From a virus, in the IMG/VR virus record IMGVR_UViG_3300031857_001604, positions 1 to 21,606 of that record: DNA of 21,606 bases. The stretch is one strand, 5' to 3'. Position numbers and translations under genes: made by a program. The notes beneath the pieces are model-generated. The model saw only the letters and a list, made by a program, of their open reading frames with translations, searched no databases and had not been told where the DNA came from. Of the stretch, positions 1 to 7,859 are shown piece after piece; the stretch's first letter is position 1; each line of letters starts with the position of its first letter.

Positions 1-466
1 GCGTCCCGAACCAAAACGCGATGATTGAACTCAGAATCAACATCTCGTCGTCCGAGAAGACATTCTCCATGGCAATCGCAAACGGGATGCCGGTGGTGTA
101 CGCATACCAAACCCCGGCGACATTCAGCGCCACGAGTTCCAGCACGAAGATGTATGTCACGACCGGACGCACCGAAGCGCGAAGATTGATCATCCATTGA
201 GACGCACCTTTACCGATCTCGATGTCGTGCTGATAGAGAGCCTGACGTTCTTCGGCAGCGGTCTGAGTCTGGATCTGCTCCAGCTTAATCTCTTCAACTT
301 TTGCCTGTGCCAAGAAGCCTCGCTCAGCCAAAGCCAACTCACGCTCCTTCTGGGCAGCGACAAGTGCAAGTTCGTGCTTCTTATCCTGCCGGTCTTGAAA
401 GATCGACAAGATTTTGGGCAAGCCGCCTGCGAGGAATGAAAGGAACGTCGAGACTAGGGTCATCAT
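1..466 (-). CDS. Three-TM holin, GTA-holin type (3' end off the left edge)
   Basis: Probable holin that permeabilises the inner membrane at lysis. The visible 155 residues hold a hydrophobic N-terminal helix (about 3-23), a charged helical stretch rich in Glu, Gln and Lys (24-80), then the motif RASVRPVVTYIF, which opens a membrane helix at about 101-124. A second segment, LILSSIIAFWFGT, runs into the window edge. A [L/A]RASVRPV start plus a terminal FWFG is what I know from the GTA_holin_3TM family (gene-transfer-agent release holins). The start is the first ATG of an ATGATG pair, two bases after the oxygenase stop, with GGAG about 8 bases upstream. The last few codons lie outside the window. 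Family call fairly secure; lytic role inferred from the family. Confidence 0.85.
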   Translation of the reverse strand, partial: MMTLVSTFLSFLAGGLPKILSIFQDRQDKKHELALVAAQKERELALAERGFLAQAKVEEIKLEQIQTQTAAEERQALYQHDIEIGKGASQWMINLRASVRPVVTYIFVLELVALNVAGVWYAYTTGIPFAIAMENVFSDDEMLILSSIIAFWFGT

Positions 467-468
467 GA

Positions 469-1128
469 TTAGAACTCCACCCAGCCAGTGATGATGTATT
501 TGGTATCTTTCAGCGGAGGATTGCCACGATGTGTGTGGGTATATCCAGCAGGCCAAAGCACAACACGGCCAGTAACCGGTTTTACGCGCTTACTCAAGTA
601 CAGGAACTCGGTCTCACCGCCATCTTCAATATCGTTCAAATAGACAATAAAAGTCAGCAGGCGATTACGTTTTAGCCGCGTCGTATCTTCACAGTGCCAA
701 ATGTGGTACCCCTCTTTCGGACGAGTACGCTGTATTTTGACTTCGTAAATTTTGTGTTGGTCTGCTGTCTTCAGTATCGAAAACTTTTCAGCGTATAACG
801 CATAACAAGCTTCCCAAAACGCGACGTTAAACTCGCCGCATTCAAGTTTCATACTGTGGTCATGATAGAACGCCGCGTTTGCATAGTCTATTGACTGGTC
901 AGCATTTATATGACCATCACGTTGAAGTCCTTGTAATCGGTTATAGCCAAACCCATTAGCGTCTGCGGTTTCAAAATGCTTGATCCAACGGTCGCAGTAT
1001 TCTTTACTGAACAGACCATCGTATATCCCAATGAAGTCATCACCAACTTCATACTTGAGCGCAGGATATTTCTGCGCCAACACTTGCGCGATGCTTGGGG
1101 TGGTGCACTTGTCCATTCCGTCAATCAT
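469..1128 (-). CDS. 2-oxoglutarate/Fe(II)-dependent oxygenase, prolyl-4-hydroxylase-like
   Basis: Predicted non-haem iron dioxygenase of 219 aa that couples 2-oxoglutarate decarboxylation to hydroxylation of an unknown substrate. The double-stranded beta-helix core is readable: an iron-binding H-x-E (His145, Glu147 in WHCED), the LLTFIVYLNDIEDGGETEF strand pair (158-175), the distal ligand His200 in THTHRGNPP, and Lys210 in TKYIITGW as the likely 2-oxoglutarate contact. The second ligand is Glu rather than the commoner Asp. The ATG overlaps the previous stop by four bases (ATGA), so the two genes are probably coupled. It follows the fibre and adhesin genes and precedes the holin; this suggests a virion or host-surface target, but the sequence does not show one. 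Such enzymes are common in aquatic phages. Confidence 0.88.
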   Translation of the reverse strand: MIDGMDKCTTPSIAQVLAQKYPALKYEVGDDFIGIYDGLFSKEYCDRWIKHFETADANGFGYNRLQGLQRDGHINADQSIDYANAAFYHDHSMKLECGEFNVAFWEACYALYAEKFSILKTADQHKIYEVKIQRTRPKEGYHIWHCEDTTRLKRNRLLTFIVYLNDIEDGGETEFLYLSKRVKPVTGRVVLWPAGYTHTHRGNPPLKDTKYIITGWVEF

Positions 1129-1505
1129 TGCGGCTTCTCATCCTGACGAACCGGGGCTGTCAAAATTTCTGTTGCGCGAGCAGGTACAAGCAGCCCTTTG
1201 CTAACCATCATATTGATACCGTCAATAGTTCGGGTATCGCCAAGGTCAATCGCTCCAGCAGCGTAAAAACGGTCTAGCCAACCTTGCACTTCAACGTCAG
1301 TCTTTGCAGCAGACAGGATGCCCGTATACTCAGCATCAAGGAACCGAGTAATCATGGCAATTTTCGTAATAATGGCTGGATCAACAATCAAAGACTCGGG
1401 ACCTTCCAGCCTGTACCGACCGGGGTAAGCAGCTTCTACAAAAGCCTCGTCAGCAACAATTCTGTTAATGACTTCGCCAACGTCGTTTAAAATTTGATAA
1501 ATCAC
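1125..1505 (-). CDS. Conserved phage protein of the tail-fibre region, 126 aa
   Basis: Function unknown. The N-terminus (MIYQILNDVGEVINRIVADE, then AAYPGRYRLEGPE) resembles the start of several small phage tail-fibre-associated or assembly proteins. The C-terminal half has a helical repeat-like segment (AAKTDVEVQGWLDRF, IDLGDTRTIDG, SKGLLVPARATEIL) that I recognise from other phage tail-region proteins. The open frame reaches back to a TTG at 1517, inside the glycine-rich gene, but GGAG at 1515-1512 sits six bases before a GTG at 1505, so I place the start there, two bases after the upstream stop. Its position between the adhesin-like gene and the oxygenase is compatible with an accessory or chaperone role in fibre assembly, which is inference. 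Confidence 0.8.
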   Translation of the reverse strand: MIYQILNDVGEVINRIVADEAFVEAAYPGRYRLEGPESLIVDPAIITKIAMITRFLDAEYTGILSAAKTDVEVQGWLDRFYAAGAIDLGDTRTIDGINMMVSKGLLVPARATEILTAPVRQDEKPQ

Positions 1506-1507
1506 AA

Positions 1508-2497
1508 TTAACTCCAAGCGATAATTACGAATCCGTTACCGCCTCTACTAGTACCGTTAGAACCGCCACCAGAACCGCCGCCATAAACAACAAGCCCACT
1601 GATCGAGTTCTCAGCAGCACCGCCACTGCCGCCAAGACCCATCATAGTAGGGCCAGTACCACCCGCTGATGTACCACCACCTCCACCGCCCCAGTCTGCG
1701 GCACCGCCACCTTGTGCGCCGCCCCACCCAGCGGGATTTAAAAGATCTTGTGAAAAGTAGAGAGTATTGTTGGTGAAACCGTTTAATCCCGCTCCGCGAG
1801 AGTTGTTGGCTGAACCAAACCGATTGTCTGTAACCGCAGGGCCGGGGCCAAAGGCTCCGCCACCACCAGAAGCGCATTGGTCATTATTTCCAGTAGCTGT
1901 ACCACCTGATCCGCCAACGCCAGCACCGCCAGCACCTACAAACCAGTTAGATGTAATCGCGGTTCCACCAGCGTAGCCAATACCGTTCCATGCAACCGCA
2001 CCGCCTCCTGAAGCGGCTTGTCCACCGCCGCCGTTAATTTGCACTACTCCGCCAGCGCCGCCAGTAAAATTAAAATCGCCACCGCCCGCAGTGCCGCCAC
2101 CGCCGCCGTTCCACGTTCCAGTACTACCACCTACAATACCGCCAGCGCCGCCACCGTTTGCTGTGACGTTAATTCCACCACCAGCTACGTTAGTTGCTCC
2201 ACCACCAGTACCGTTTGCAACAAAACCTACAGCGCCAGTGCCACCAGCGCCAATCGTCATAACAAGGTTAGTGCCTGCATTGAAGTAAGCGGTTTTGATG
2301 GCGAGACCCCCGGCTCCACCGCCAAGAGCAGCGGCAGGAAGACCCCAAGAAGGTCCGAGCGATCCACCACTTCCGCCAGCACCGCACACATATAAACGAT
2401 ATGTACCCGACTGCGGAATAGTGAACGTACGCGAGCTAGATATCAGCGTGTATCGACCGCCCGTAGTAGTGTTAGTAAATTGAGTGAACAAACTCAT
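1508..2497 (-). CDS. Glycine-rich adhesin-like protein (candidate receptor-binding tip)
   Basis: A 329-aa protein with 109 glycines by my count (about 33%). Residues 1-40 look like a beta-structured lead-in (RTFTIPQSGTYRLYVCGAGG), the pattern of phage glycine-rich domains in which a short strand pair opens into Gly-rich loops. Residues 40-320 alternate runs of 3-5 glycines with short aromatic, Asn and Thr patches (TWNGGGGG, WFVGAG, AGWGGAQGGG, ADWGGGGGG). The protein ends in a hydrophobic strand, FVIIAWS. Gly-run adhesins such as gp38 of T-even-like phages fold into polyglycine-II sandwiches at fibre tips and bind receptors; the resemblance is compositional and positional only. It begins one base after the S74 fibre stop. 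No strong Shine-Dalgarno is visible, so it may depend on translation of that gene. Confidence 0.82.
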   Translation of the reverse strand: MSLFTQFTNTTTGGRYTLISSSRTFTIPQSGTYRLYVCGAGGSGGSLGPSWGLPAAALGGGAGGLAIKTAYFNAGTNLVMTIGAGGTGAVGFVANGTGGGATNVAGGGINVTANGGGAGGIVGGSTGTWNGGGGGTAGGGDFNFTGGAGGVVQINGGGGQAASGGGAVAWNGIGYAGGTAITSNWFVGAGGAGVGGSGGTATGNNDQCASGGGGAFGPGPAVTDNRFGSANNSRGAGLNGFTNNTLYFSQDLLNPAGWGGAQGGGAADWGGGGGGTSAGGTGPTMMGLGGSGGAAENSISGLVVYGGGSGGGSNGTSRGGNGFVIIAWS

Positions 2498-2498
2498 A

Positions 2499-4031
2499 TC
2501 AGTTTTTCGCCTCTAGTTCTGCAACACGTGCGCGTAGTGACTGAACTTCTGCAATCAACAGCGGAACCAAAGCACTGTAGTCCATCTGTTGATAAATCGG
2601 CTTTCCTTTATCGTCAACAGCATTAGGCTGACCTGTCACGCAATAAGGTGTGACCTGCTGCGCTTCATCCGCAATCATCATTGGGTACTGAGTCGTGCCC
2701 CAGTTCATTTTCCCGGTATAAACCTTCAGTTCATCAACAATCTGGCCGCTATTAGTAACAGGCCCGTAAATTGTTTTTGCGCGACGATCAGAGGTCGTGT
2801 TGTATGCAACCTGACCAGCGCCTCTGTTATAGGTAATACTTCCTCTTACGTCAAAAGTACTTTCTGTGAAGAAAACAGCAAAAAGATTATCACCTGTACT
2901 CGCTTCGTTCCAAAAAGAAACACACTCTCTAGGTTGCTGAATGCTCTTGACCAACATGCCGTAAATTTTTCCAGATGTACTGGCGAAAACATTCATGGCA
3001 TAACTGCCAGCAAGATAAGGAGCAGTGGTGTTGACGTTTACCGCACCAGTCCCGTTAGCCATCAGATTGATATTCTGATTGGTATTTACAGACGCAATAG
3101 TTGCGCTGGTAAACGTGATATCGCCGGTAGAACCCGTTGCTGAAATAGTGATAGACCCAGCACCGTTGGTAATAGAAACGCCGGTACCTGCCGTCAGGTT
3201 GGACAGCACAAAGCTTGTGCCGTTACCAATCAGTAAACGACCGTTCGCAGGGGCTGAAGTTTGTCCTGTACCGCCCAACGAAATCGGTACAGCACTAGCA
3301 AGACTGATCGTAATTGACTGCGTGCCTACTGACTGAAGCGGTGAAGTCGCGTTGACCGAGCCGATAAAGCCCGTGCCCGTGGCCGTGATGGTGATAGAGC
3401 CAGCCGCGTTCGTGATGCCGACACCGGGGCCACCGTTCAGAGTGTTGAGCGTAAATCCCGTACCATTACCAACCAGAAGTTGTCCGTTAGACGGGGTGAG
3501 GCTACTACCCGTACCGCCTTGAGCAATGCCCAGAGCATTGGAAACAACAAGACTGGTCGCACGAAGATTCGTGATCGTGGCAGAGCTTGAAGTTAGCACT
3601 GTGATGTTGGCGCTAACTCCATTGATGTAAGAAGTCGCATCAACAATGTCCGTACCGTTCGACACCAAAATCGTCTTCACGCCATTCGGCACAGACACGC
3701 CGGTTTGTCCTGCCACTTTGACCGTGACCTGACCAGACGAGGTGTTGTTATAGATGAAGTAGAGCTTCTTGTTGGCAGGGACAATCAGGTTGGTGTTCGT
3801 ACCACCCGTGCCCGTCAACTCTATATACATATTACGGGCGACACCCGTAGCACCACTTGGGATCGTGATTACCGTATCTGTTCCGGTAGAGACTGCCTGC
3901 GTGACGTACCCCGAGATGGCCTGCTCAATGAGCGTGCCGAGGTTCGTGTTGGTGGTGTTACCCCATGCACCGGCCTGATCACCTGTTCCGATCAGTTCGA
4001 TGCCAAGATTGGTTGAGTATGTACTAGCCAT
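2499..4031 (-). CDS. Tail fibre with C-terminal S74 intramolecular chaperone domain
   Basis: Fibre of 510 aa. Residues 1-135 form a conserved N-terminal module (GDQAGAWGNTTNTNLGTLIE, then IYNNTSSGQVTVKVAGQTG), probably the particle-proximal part. Residues 138-166 are Ser/Thr-rich beta-repeats. Two copies of a GGTG module (GGTG..., NGQLL[VI]GNG or NGRLLIGNG, GV.ITN.AGSIT) occupy 168-219 and 249-300. Residues 414-510 are the peptidase S74 / ICA domain: SDRRAK with Ser414 and Lys419 spaced as in the known Ser-Lys dyad, then MIADEAQQVTPYCV, YSALVPLLIAEVQSL and a closing coiled coil. In this family the domain trimerises the fibre and then cuts itself off, which would leave a mature chain of about 413 aa. 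The start ATG has GAGGT five bases upstream. Confidence 0.94.
   Translation of the reverse strand: MASTYSTNLGIELIGTGDQAGAWGNTTNTNLGTLIEQAISGYVTQAVSTGTDTVITIPSGATGVARNMYIELTGTGGTNTNLIVPANKKLYFIYNNTSSGQVTVKVAGQTGVSVPNGVKTILVSNGTDIVDATSYINGVSANITVLTSSSATITNLRATSLVVSNALGIAQGGTGSSLTPSNGQLLVGNGTGFTLNTLNGGPGVGITNAAGSITITATGTGFIGSVNATSPLQSVGTQSITISLASAVPISLGGTGQTSAPANGRLLIGNGTSFVLSNLTAGTGVSITNGAGSITISATGSTGDITFTSATIASVNTNQNINLMANGTGAVNVNTTAPYLAGSYAMNVFASTSGKIYGMLVKSIQQPRECVSFWNEASTGDNLFAVFFTESTFDVRGSITYNRGAGQVAYNTTSDRRAKTIYGPVTNSGQIVDELKVYTGKMNWGTTQYPMMIADEAQQVTPYCVTGQPNAVDDKGKPIYQQMDYSALVPLLIAEVQSLRARVAELEAKN
3132..3287 (-). repeat. GGTG fibre module, copy 2 in the S74 fibre
   Basis: Encodes residues 249-300 of the S74 fibre: an I.LGGTG start, NGRLLIGNG, then GVSITNGAGSITI. 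It matches the module at 3375-3530 in the same gene and one at 6086-6235 in the 802-aa fibre at protein level, with clearly related DNA. Confidence 0.85.
3375..3530 (-). repeat. GGTG fibre module, copy 1 in the S74 fibre
   Basis: Encodes residues 168-219 of the S74 fibre: GIAQGGTG, NGQLLVGNGTG, then GVGITNAAGSITI. Modules of this type recur along aquatic phage fibres as beta-structured shaft units. Confidence 0.85.
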
Positions 4032-4039
4032 TTAAAACC

Positions 4040-4735
4040 TCACGCCGCTATATCTATCCAATTAGGCGTTTGTGTATCGTCAATCGGTGTCCATGTACCC
4101 GCCTGCGAATCATCCACAGGAGTCCAAGGCCCGGTCGGAACTGGGACAATCTTACCCCAAACAAGGACTTGACCAATAGCGCCGGTTCCGGTAACGCCGG
4201 TCGGGAACACGACAGCCGAGCCAGTAACAGAGACAGTACCGACCGCACCTGTGGCTGACACCCCCGTGACTGGGACATCCTTGGGGATACTGACCGTGAC
4301 CGTGCCAAGTTCCGCCGTGCCTTCAACGCCGGTAACGGAGAAAATAGCAATACCGGTAACGAACACATCGCCGGTCTCACCCGTGCCGACAACCCCTGAT
4401 GGGAATACAACCGACTCGGCAACGACAGTGACATCGCCAACTGCACCAGAAGCCGAAACGCCTGTAACCGGAGCATTAGCCGATGCCGCAGCACGAGCAT
4501 CACCAACGAAACCTGTAGCTTCAAGGCCCGTGACTTCGATGATGAAGACGATCTGGATAGTGACATTACCCAGTTCCGCCGTAGCAGATACACCTGCCGG
4601 AAATACGTCGGCCTGAGCGATGATAAGGACATCACCAAGCTGTCCGGTGGCTTCTACCCCAGTAACCTGTACGTTTACATCGCCGCTACCAAGATCTGCA
4701 AATGGCGCGGCGGCAAATGGGGTAAAGCCGAACAT
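4040..4735 (-). CDS. Protein of eight tandem 22-residue repeats, probable fibre/spike shaft
   Basis: Structural-type protein of 231 aa. After a hydrophobic lead (MFGFTPFAAAPFADLG), residues 22-197 are eight repeats of exactly 22 residues with core [V/F]xxTGVxATGxxGxV. Every third unit starts VFP instead of xVTG, giving a 66-residue higher-order period. The last 34 residues carry two short Trp motifs (GPWTPVDDSQ, GTWTPIDDTQ) and end in NWIDIAA. Regular Gly/Val/Thr repeats without gaps suggest a beta-solenoid or beta-prism rod. There are no Cys and no enzyme motif. It lies between two fibre genes, four bases after the 802-aa fibre, so it is probably a fibre segment, spike or connector. I know similar repeat proteins from marine phages, all uncharacterised. 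Confidence 0.85.
   Translation of the reverse strand: MFGFTPFAAAPFADLGSGDVNVQVTGVEATGQLGDVLIIAQADVFPAGVSATAELGNVTIQIVFIIEVTGLEATGFVGDARAAASANAPVTGVSASGAVGDVTVVAESVVFPSGVVGTGETGDVFVTGIAIFSVTGVEGTAELGTVTVSIPKDVPVTGVSATGAVGTVSVTGSAVVFPTGVTGTGAIGQVLVWGKIVPVPTGPWTPVDDSQAGTWTPIDDTQTPNWIDIAA
4145..4672 (-). repeat. Eight in-frame 66-bp coding repeats
   Basis: The span is 528 bp, exactly 8 x 66, and encodes residues 22-197 of the repeat protein. Units 3-4-5 and 6-7-8 correspond one to one (xVTG[VL]E, PVTGVS, VFP types), showing a 198-bp superunit. Unit 1 is of the first type. Unit 2 looks like a hybrid, with a VFP start followed by a GVSAT core. Confidence 0.9.
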
Positions 4736-4738
4736 GGC

Positions 4739-7147
4739 TTAACAGAATACCCAACCCATCGTGGCATCGGAGAAGCGAAGCTGAACTGCGGCGTATGCCG
4801 CATCCAACGTCATGTTTTCTGCCAAACCTTGGATGTTCTGTCCGTTACGAGCAATGACGTTATCAGAGCGACCGTTGGATACCGTGACCCACACTAGAGC
4901 GCCCGCAGCAGGCGATGCAGGCAAAGTTACCGTCGTAGCGCCGCCACGCAAAATGTAATGATTACCAGCCGTCGCAGCAATACTTGTGGACGAGGTTACG
5001 TTAACGATTGGAAGGCCGTTATCGGCTACTCGGCAGGAATCAACTCGAACGCCGTATGTACCTGCGCCATTCCAGCCCATCAAAGTAGGATACGAAGCAA
5101 TCCAAGGAGAGCTTGAATTGGTATTATTTACCGCCCCACCAGCAGGACTCGTACTTGCTGAAGCATCAAAGATAACGTGGCTATTACCGTAGTTCTTCCA
5201 CGCCATCAAGCCAACTACGTTACTGATTACAGACGGAGCATTGCTCCAATCTGATGATGTCTTAGCAGGTACAGCGTAAGTATTATAGTTACCCGCATTG
5301 AGAACACGTTGCCCGTTTACGTCAAGTTGACCACCGGGCATAGAATATGTGGTGCCGTCCCAATACAGATAACGAGTGGCGCTACTACTTAAGAAAATGA
5401 CACCGGTTGTACCACCAGAACGATACGAATAAATATCGCCGTTAGAATCCCATCTAGCCCCAGTCGCAGAAACTGAAAGTGCATTAGGAACATAAACATT
5501 ATTGATGGTCGCAGATGCGCCACGCAACTGAGTAGCACCAGTTGTACCAAACGTCGTACCGGTGAGAGTCGTGATGTTAGCCGAGGCAATACTGAGATTG
5601 CTCAGCGTAACGCTGGTCACATTCAGATTCGTGACCGTGGCAGACGTATAAGTAGCCGTCGTGCCGGAGATCGTTGAGACTGTCGCACTCGTGAAGTTAC
5701 CGTTGGAATAGGTAGCGTTCGTACCAGAGACGCTGGCAATCGTCGCAGAGGTCGCGCCGAACTGAGTGATCGTGCCGCTTGAGAACGTAGTCGTTGTTCC
5801 CGAGACAGTTGTAATACCCGCCGAGGTGCCGCTCAGTTGAGTGATAGCCGCGCTGCTGAACCGTGCCGTGGTGCCGGAGACGGTGGTAATGTTAGCCGAC
5901 GTACCCGTGATCGTCGTGATGGACGCACTGAGTGCAGCCGTGATCGTGGCACTGGAGATGGTCGCGCCTTGATCTAGAACAACACTACCCGTACCAGTCG
6001 TATTGGCAATGCTGATATCAGGAGTCGTGCCGCCTGACGAAGCCAAAGGCCCAGTCGCTGTAACAGCCGTGACCGTACCGCCCGCGCCCGTCGCAGAGAG
6101 CGTGATGCTGCCAGCACTGTTCGTGATGGAGACACCTGATCCTGCCGTAAGGGTCGAGAGTGTGTAGCCCGTGCCGTTACCGATCAGCAGTTGGCCGTTG
6201 GTCGGTGTTGTAGTCAGCCCTGTGCCGCCATTAGAAACAACAACAGGCGAAGCGAGTGAAATAGTCGTAGCGGTAAGACTGATGCCATTACCGGCTGAGT
6301 AGACTTGTGCCTGACTGAACTCGCCAAACGTAATCGGCGTCGTACCGAACGTAATCGTGCCCGCAGTGTTGCAGACAAAAGCAGCGCCCTTTAACGACGT
6401 ACCACCCGTGACGAAGAAGTAGCTACCCTCGTCAAGCGATTCAGCGCCCTGCTCACCGTACGTATCAGCATCAGATGCGCGGGTCATTACATAAGCGGTA
6501 GAACCGTCGCCCACCGTTGTAACTACGTAAATCCCGTTCTCGGCCTGATCGTCGCAGTCCTTAATCAAAACGCGCTGAGCCGCCTGAGCAACCGTGCTGT
6601 CAATCGTCAGGGTGCCATTGGCTGTCGCTGTCAGAGTTGCGCTAACACCCGCTGTGCCGTTGTTGTAAGTATCGTTACGTCCCGAACTTGCTGGAGTCGC
6701 AAGGACAACTGCCTCGTGAACGTGCAGCGCAGCCGTCGTCATGTTATCGACGTATTCTTTCGTAGCCGCATCCGAATTCAGGCTAGGCGCACCAAGATTG
6801 ATGATCCTGCCTGTAGCAGCCGTGATGTCGCCCGATACGTTGAAGTTGACTGACTTTTCAGACGGGTAGGTAACGAAGACGTTCTTAGTACCTGCGGAGA
6901 GCGTAACCTTTGCGCCGCTTGCGCTAGAAGACAGCACCGTATCTCGGGAGAGCGTTGTCCCCGAAGCCGTATAGGTGCCGATGCCCACTTCCCACTCAGC
7001 ACCGTTAGCAATGGTGTAGTAGGTCTGGTTGCCGTTACCAACAGCCGAAAACGACTGATACCCCGGCTCTGCACCAGCTAAGGTAATCGTGCCACTACCA
7101 GCAGTGGTCGTCGTCTCTAGGACGCGATCCGCAAGTACGAGGGCCAT
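4739..7147 (-). CDS. Large tail fibre, 802 aa
   Basis: Long modular fibre. Residues 1-100 form a conserved N-terminal beta module ([20 protein letters not shown], ending [12 protein letters not shown]). Residues 125-280 contain a second conserved module with [19 protein letters not shown] module is at 305-354. About 400-535 is Ser/Thr-rich with repeating SGT and SATIT motifs (period about 25 residues where clearest), probably a thin beta-structured shaft. The C-terminal part holds a distal domain with [20 protein letters not shown] (686-705) and a closing beta module ([18 protein letters not shown], ending MGWVFC). No S74 domain is present, so it needs no self-cleavage or relies on a separate chaperone. 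GGAGG five bases before the ATG is the best ribosome site in this region, fitting a high-copy virion protein. Confidence 0.92.
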   Translation of the reverse strand: MALVLADRVLETTTTAGSGTITLAGAEPGYQSFSAVGNGNQTYYTIANGAEWEVGIGTYTASGTTLSRDTVLSSSASGAKVTLSAGTKNVFVTYPSEKSVNFNVSGDITAATGRIINLGAPSLNSDAATKEYVDNMTTAALHVHEAVVLATPASSGRNDTYNNGTAGVSATLTATANGTLTIDSTVAQAAQRVLIKDCDDQAENGIYVVTTVGDGSTAYVMTRASDADTYGEQGAESLDEGSYFFVTGGTSLKGAAFVCNTAGTITFGTTPITFGEFSQAQVYSAGNGISLTATTISLASPVVVSNGGTGLTTTPTNGQLLIGNGTGYTLSTLTAGSGVSITNSAGSITLSATGAGGTVTAVTATGPLASSGGTTPDISIANTTGTGSVVLDQGATISSATITAALSASITTITGTSANITTVSGTTARFSSAAITQLSGTSAGITTVSGTTTTFSSGTITQFGATSATIASVSGTNATYSNGNFTSATVSTISGTTATYTSATVTNLNVTSVTLSNLSIASANITTLTGTTFGTTGATQLRGASATINNVYVPNALSVSATGARWDSNGDIYSYRSGGTTGVIFLSSSATRYLYWDGTTYSMPGGQLDVNGQRVLNAGNYNTYAVPAKTSSDWSNAPSVISNVVGLMAWKNYGNSHVIFDASASTSPAGGAVNNTNSSSPWIASYPTLMGWNGAGTYGVRVDSCRVADNGLPIVNVTSSTSIAATAGNHYILRGGATTVTLPASPAAGALVWVTVSNGRSDNVIARNGQNIQGLAENMTLDAAYAAVQLRFSDATMGWVFC
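5543..5947 (-). repeat. Ser/Thr-rich fibre repeats ([13 protein letters not shown] type)
   Basis: Encodes residues 401-535 of the 802-aa fibre. Two 25-residue units (starting [11 protein letters not shown] and [11 protein letters not shown]) are nearly aligned end to end, followed by more diverged units ([33 protein letters not shown]). A short relative (ANITVLTSSSATITNL) is in the S74 fibre at residues 141-156. Confidence 0.75.
6086..6235 (-). repeat. GGTG fibre module in the 802-aa fibre
   Basis: Encodes residues 305-354: [18 protein letters not shown], then [13 protein letters not shown]. It is the third copy of the module found twice in the S74 fibre, so the two fibre genes share homologous sequence. 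Confidence 0.85.
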
Positions 7148-7159
7148 GTTACCCTCCGA

Positions 7160-7615
7160 TTAAGCGATACGCAGAATAGCAGTCGAAGCAGCCGCAGCCG
7201 GGAATTGGATAGTGAAGTTACCTGCCGTCGAGGTCTTGTCACTACCAAACGCCAACACCGCAACCGCCTTGTTACCCTGAGTCGCGTTGTAGATCAGCGC
7301 ACCGTTGGCCGTAATCGTGGCGCTCGGGAACGTCAGATCATCAAAGTCGATAAAGGCCGTCGTGCTGCTCGAAGTCGGCACCTGCGAGATCGTCAGCGTC
7401 AAACCACCAGCCGGGTAGTTCGTGCCAGACGAAGAAACCTCGTCAGCCGAAGAGTACGCCGTAGTCGTGGCGCTCAACGTAGCCGAAGAAGTAAACAGGG
7501 CCAGCTTGAACACATCCGCAGCCGTCGAAGCGCGGATCACGCCGGTACCAAAGTTATGAATGCCGTCAAGGATCTCAACCTTAAACGACGTAGCCATTGC
7601 CTGAGTAATCGCCAT
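7160..7615 (-). CDS. Conserved phage structural-type protein, 151 aa
   Basis: No enzymatic motif; a beta-rich, Ser/Thr/Ala-rich chain. The signature segments are MAITQAMATSFKVEIL, FKLALFTSSATLSATTTAYS, TITANGALIYNATQGNKAVA and FGSDKTSTAGNFTIQFP. I recognise these as a protein very common next to fibre genes in uncultured aquatic phages, usually called a structural or tail protein without proof. It directly precedes the 802-aa fibre in the transcript, 12 bases away. The start is supported by AGGAG before ATG within a 17-base leader that also precedes the 58-aa gene at 8697-8873. Role as a distal tail or fibre-attachment component is inferred from position. Confidence 0.82.
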   Translation of the reverse strand: MAITQAMATSFKVEILDGIHNFGTGVIRASTAADVFKLALFTSSATLSATTTAYSSADEVSSSGTNYPAGGLTLTISQVPTSSSTTAFIDFDDLTFPSATITANGALIYNATQGNKAVAVLAFGSDKTSTAGNFTIQFPAAAASTAILRIA

Positions 7616-7616
7616 T

Positions 7617-7859
7617 TCAGTCTCCTAAACGCGCTGCCGCGTCGTCAAAACCTTGTTCAATCAACGTACGTCGCGCAGTCTTCAAGGCCGAGTCTTGCGC
7701 CTCTTGCAGATACTTAATTAGTACCTGCTTCAAACCTTCTTGTGAGTCCACGCGAATCGCACGATTAACCGCACGCTCCGCAATCTCTTCTACCGTATGT
7801 TCACGATGGTCTGTCGTTTGGACAAACACATTACCGATTTCTGTTCCTGCGTTAAACAT
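7617..7859 (-). CDS. Conserved phage protein, 80 aa
   Basis: Function unknown. A short hydrophobic and polar N-terminus (MFNAGTEIGNVFVQTTDHRE) precedes a helical body (HTVEEIAERAVNRAI, then a charged C-terminal helix with LIKYLQEAQDSALKTARRTL). The GNVFVQTTD...HT.EE.AERA pattern is one I associate with a small conserved protein in the connector region of aquatic phages. Its ATG shares one base with the adaptor stop (TAATG), so translation is probably coupled. No membrane segment or cysteines. An internal virion or assembly role is possible but not shown. Confidence 0.78.
   Translation of the reverse strand: MFNAGTEIGNVFVQTTDHREHTVEEIAERAVNRAIRVDSQEGLKQVLIKYLQEAQDSALKTARRTLIEQGFDDAAARLGD

Noticed and set aside
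2018-2395. Plus-strand open frames (125 aa and neighbours) opposite the glycine-rich gene
   Set aside because: They are Pro/Ala/Ser/Thr low-complexity readings of the glycine codon runs, with no ribosome site, and every supported gene is on the other strand.
4054-4638. Minus-strand 194-aa frame inside the 22-residue-repeat gene
   Set aside because: Open because the repeats have biased composition; no good start and no family pattern. The correct frame has exact protein periodicity.
4145-4672. 66-bp periodicity considered as a CRISPR array or tandem DNA repeat
   Set aside because: The repeats are degenerate at DNA level, have no spacers, and the conserved unit is the protein motif.
7205-7717. 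Plus-strand 170-aa Arg-rich frame
   Set aside because: Antisense shadow of the 151-aa structural gene and the 80-aa gene, with composition typical of reverse reading.
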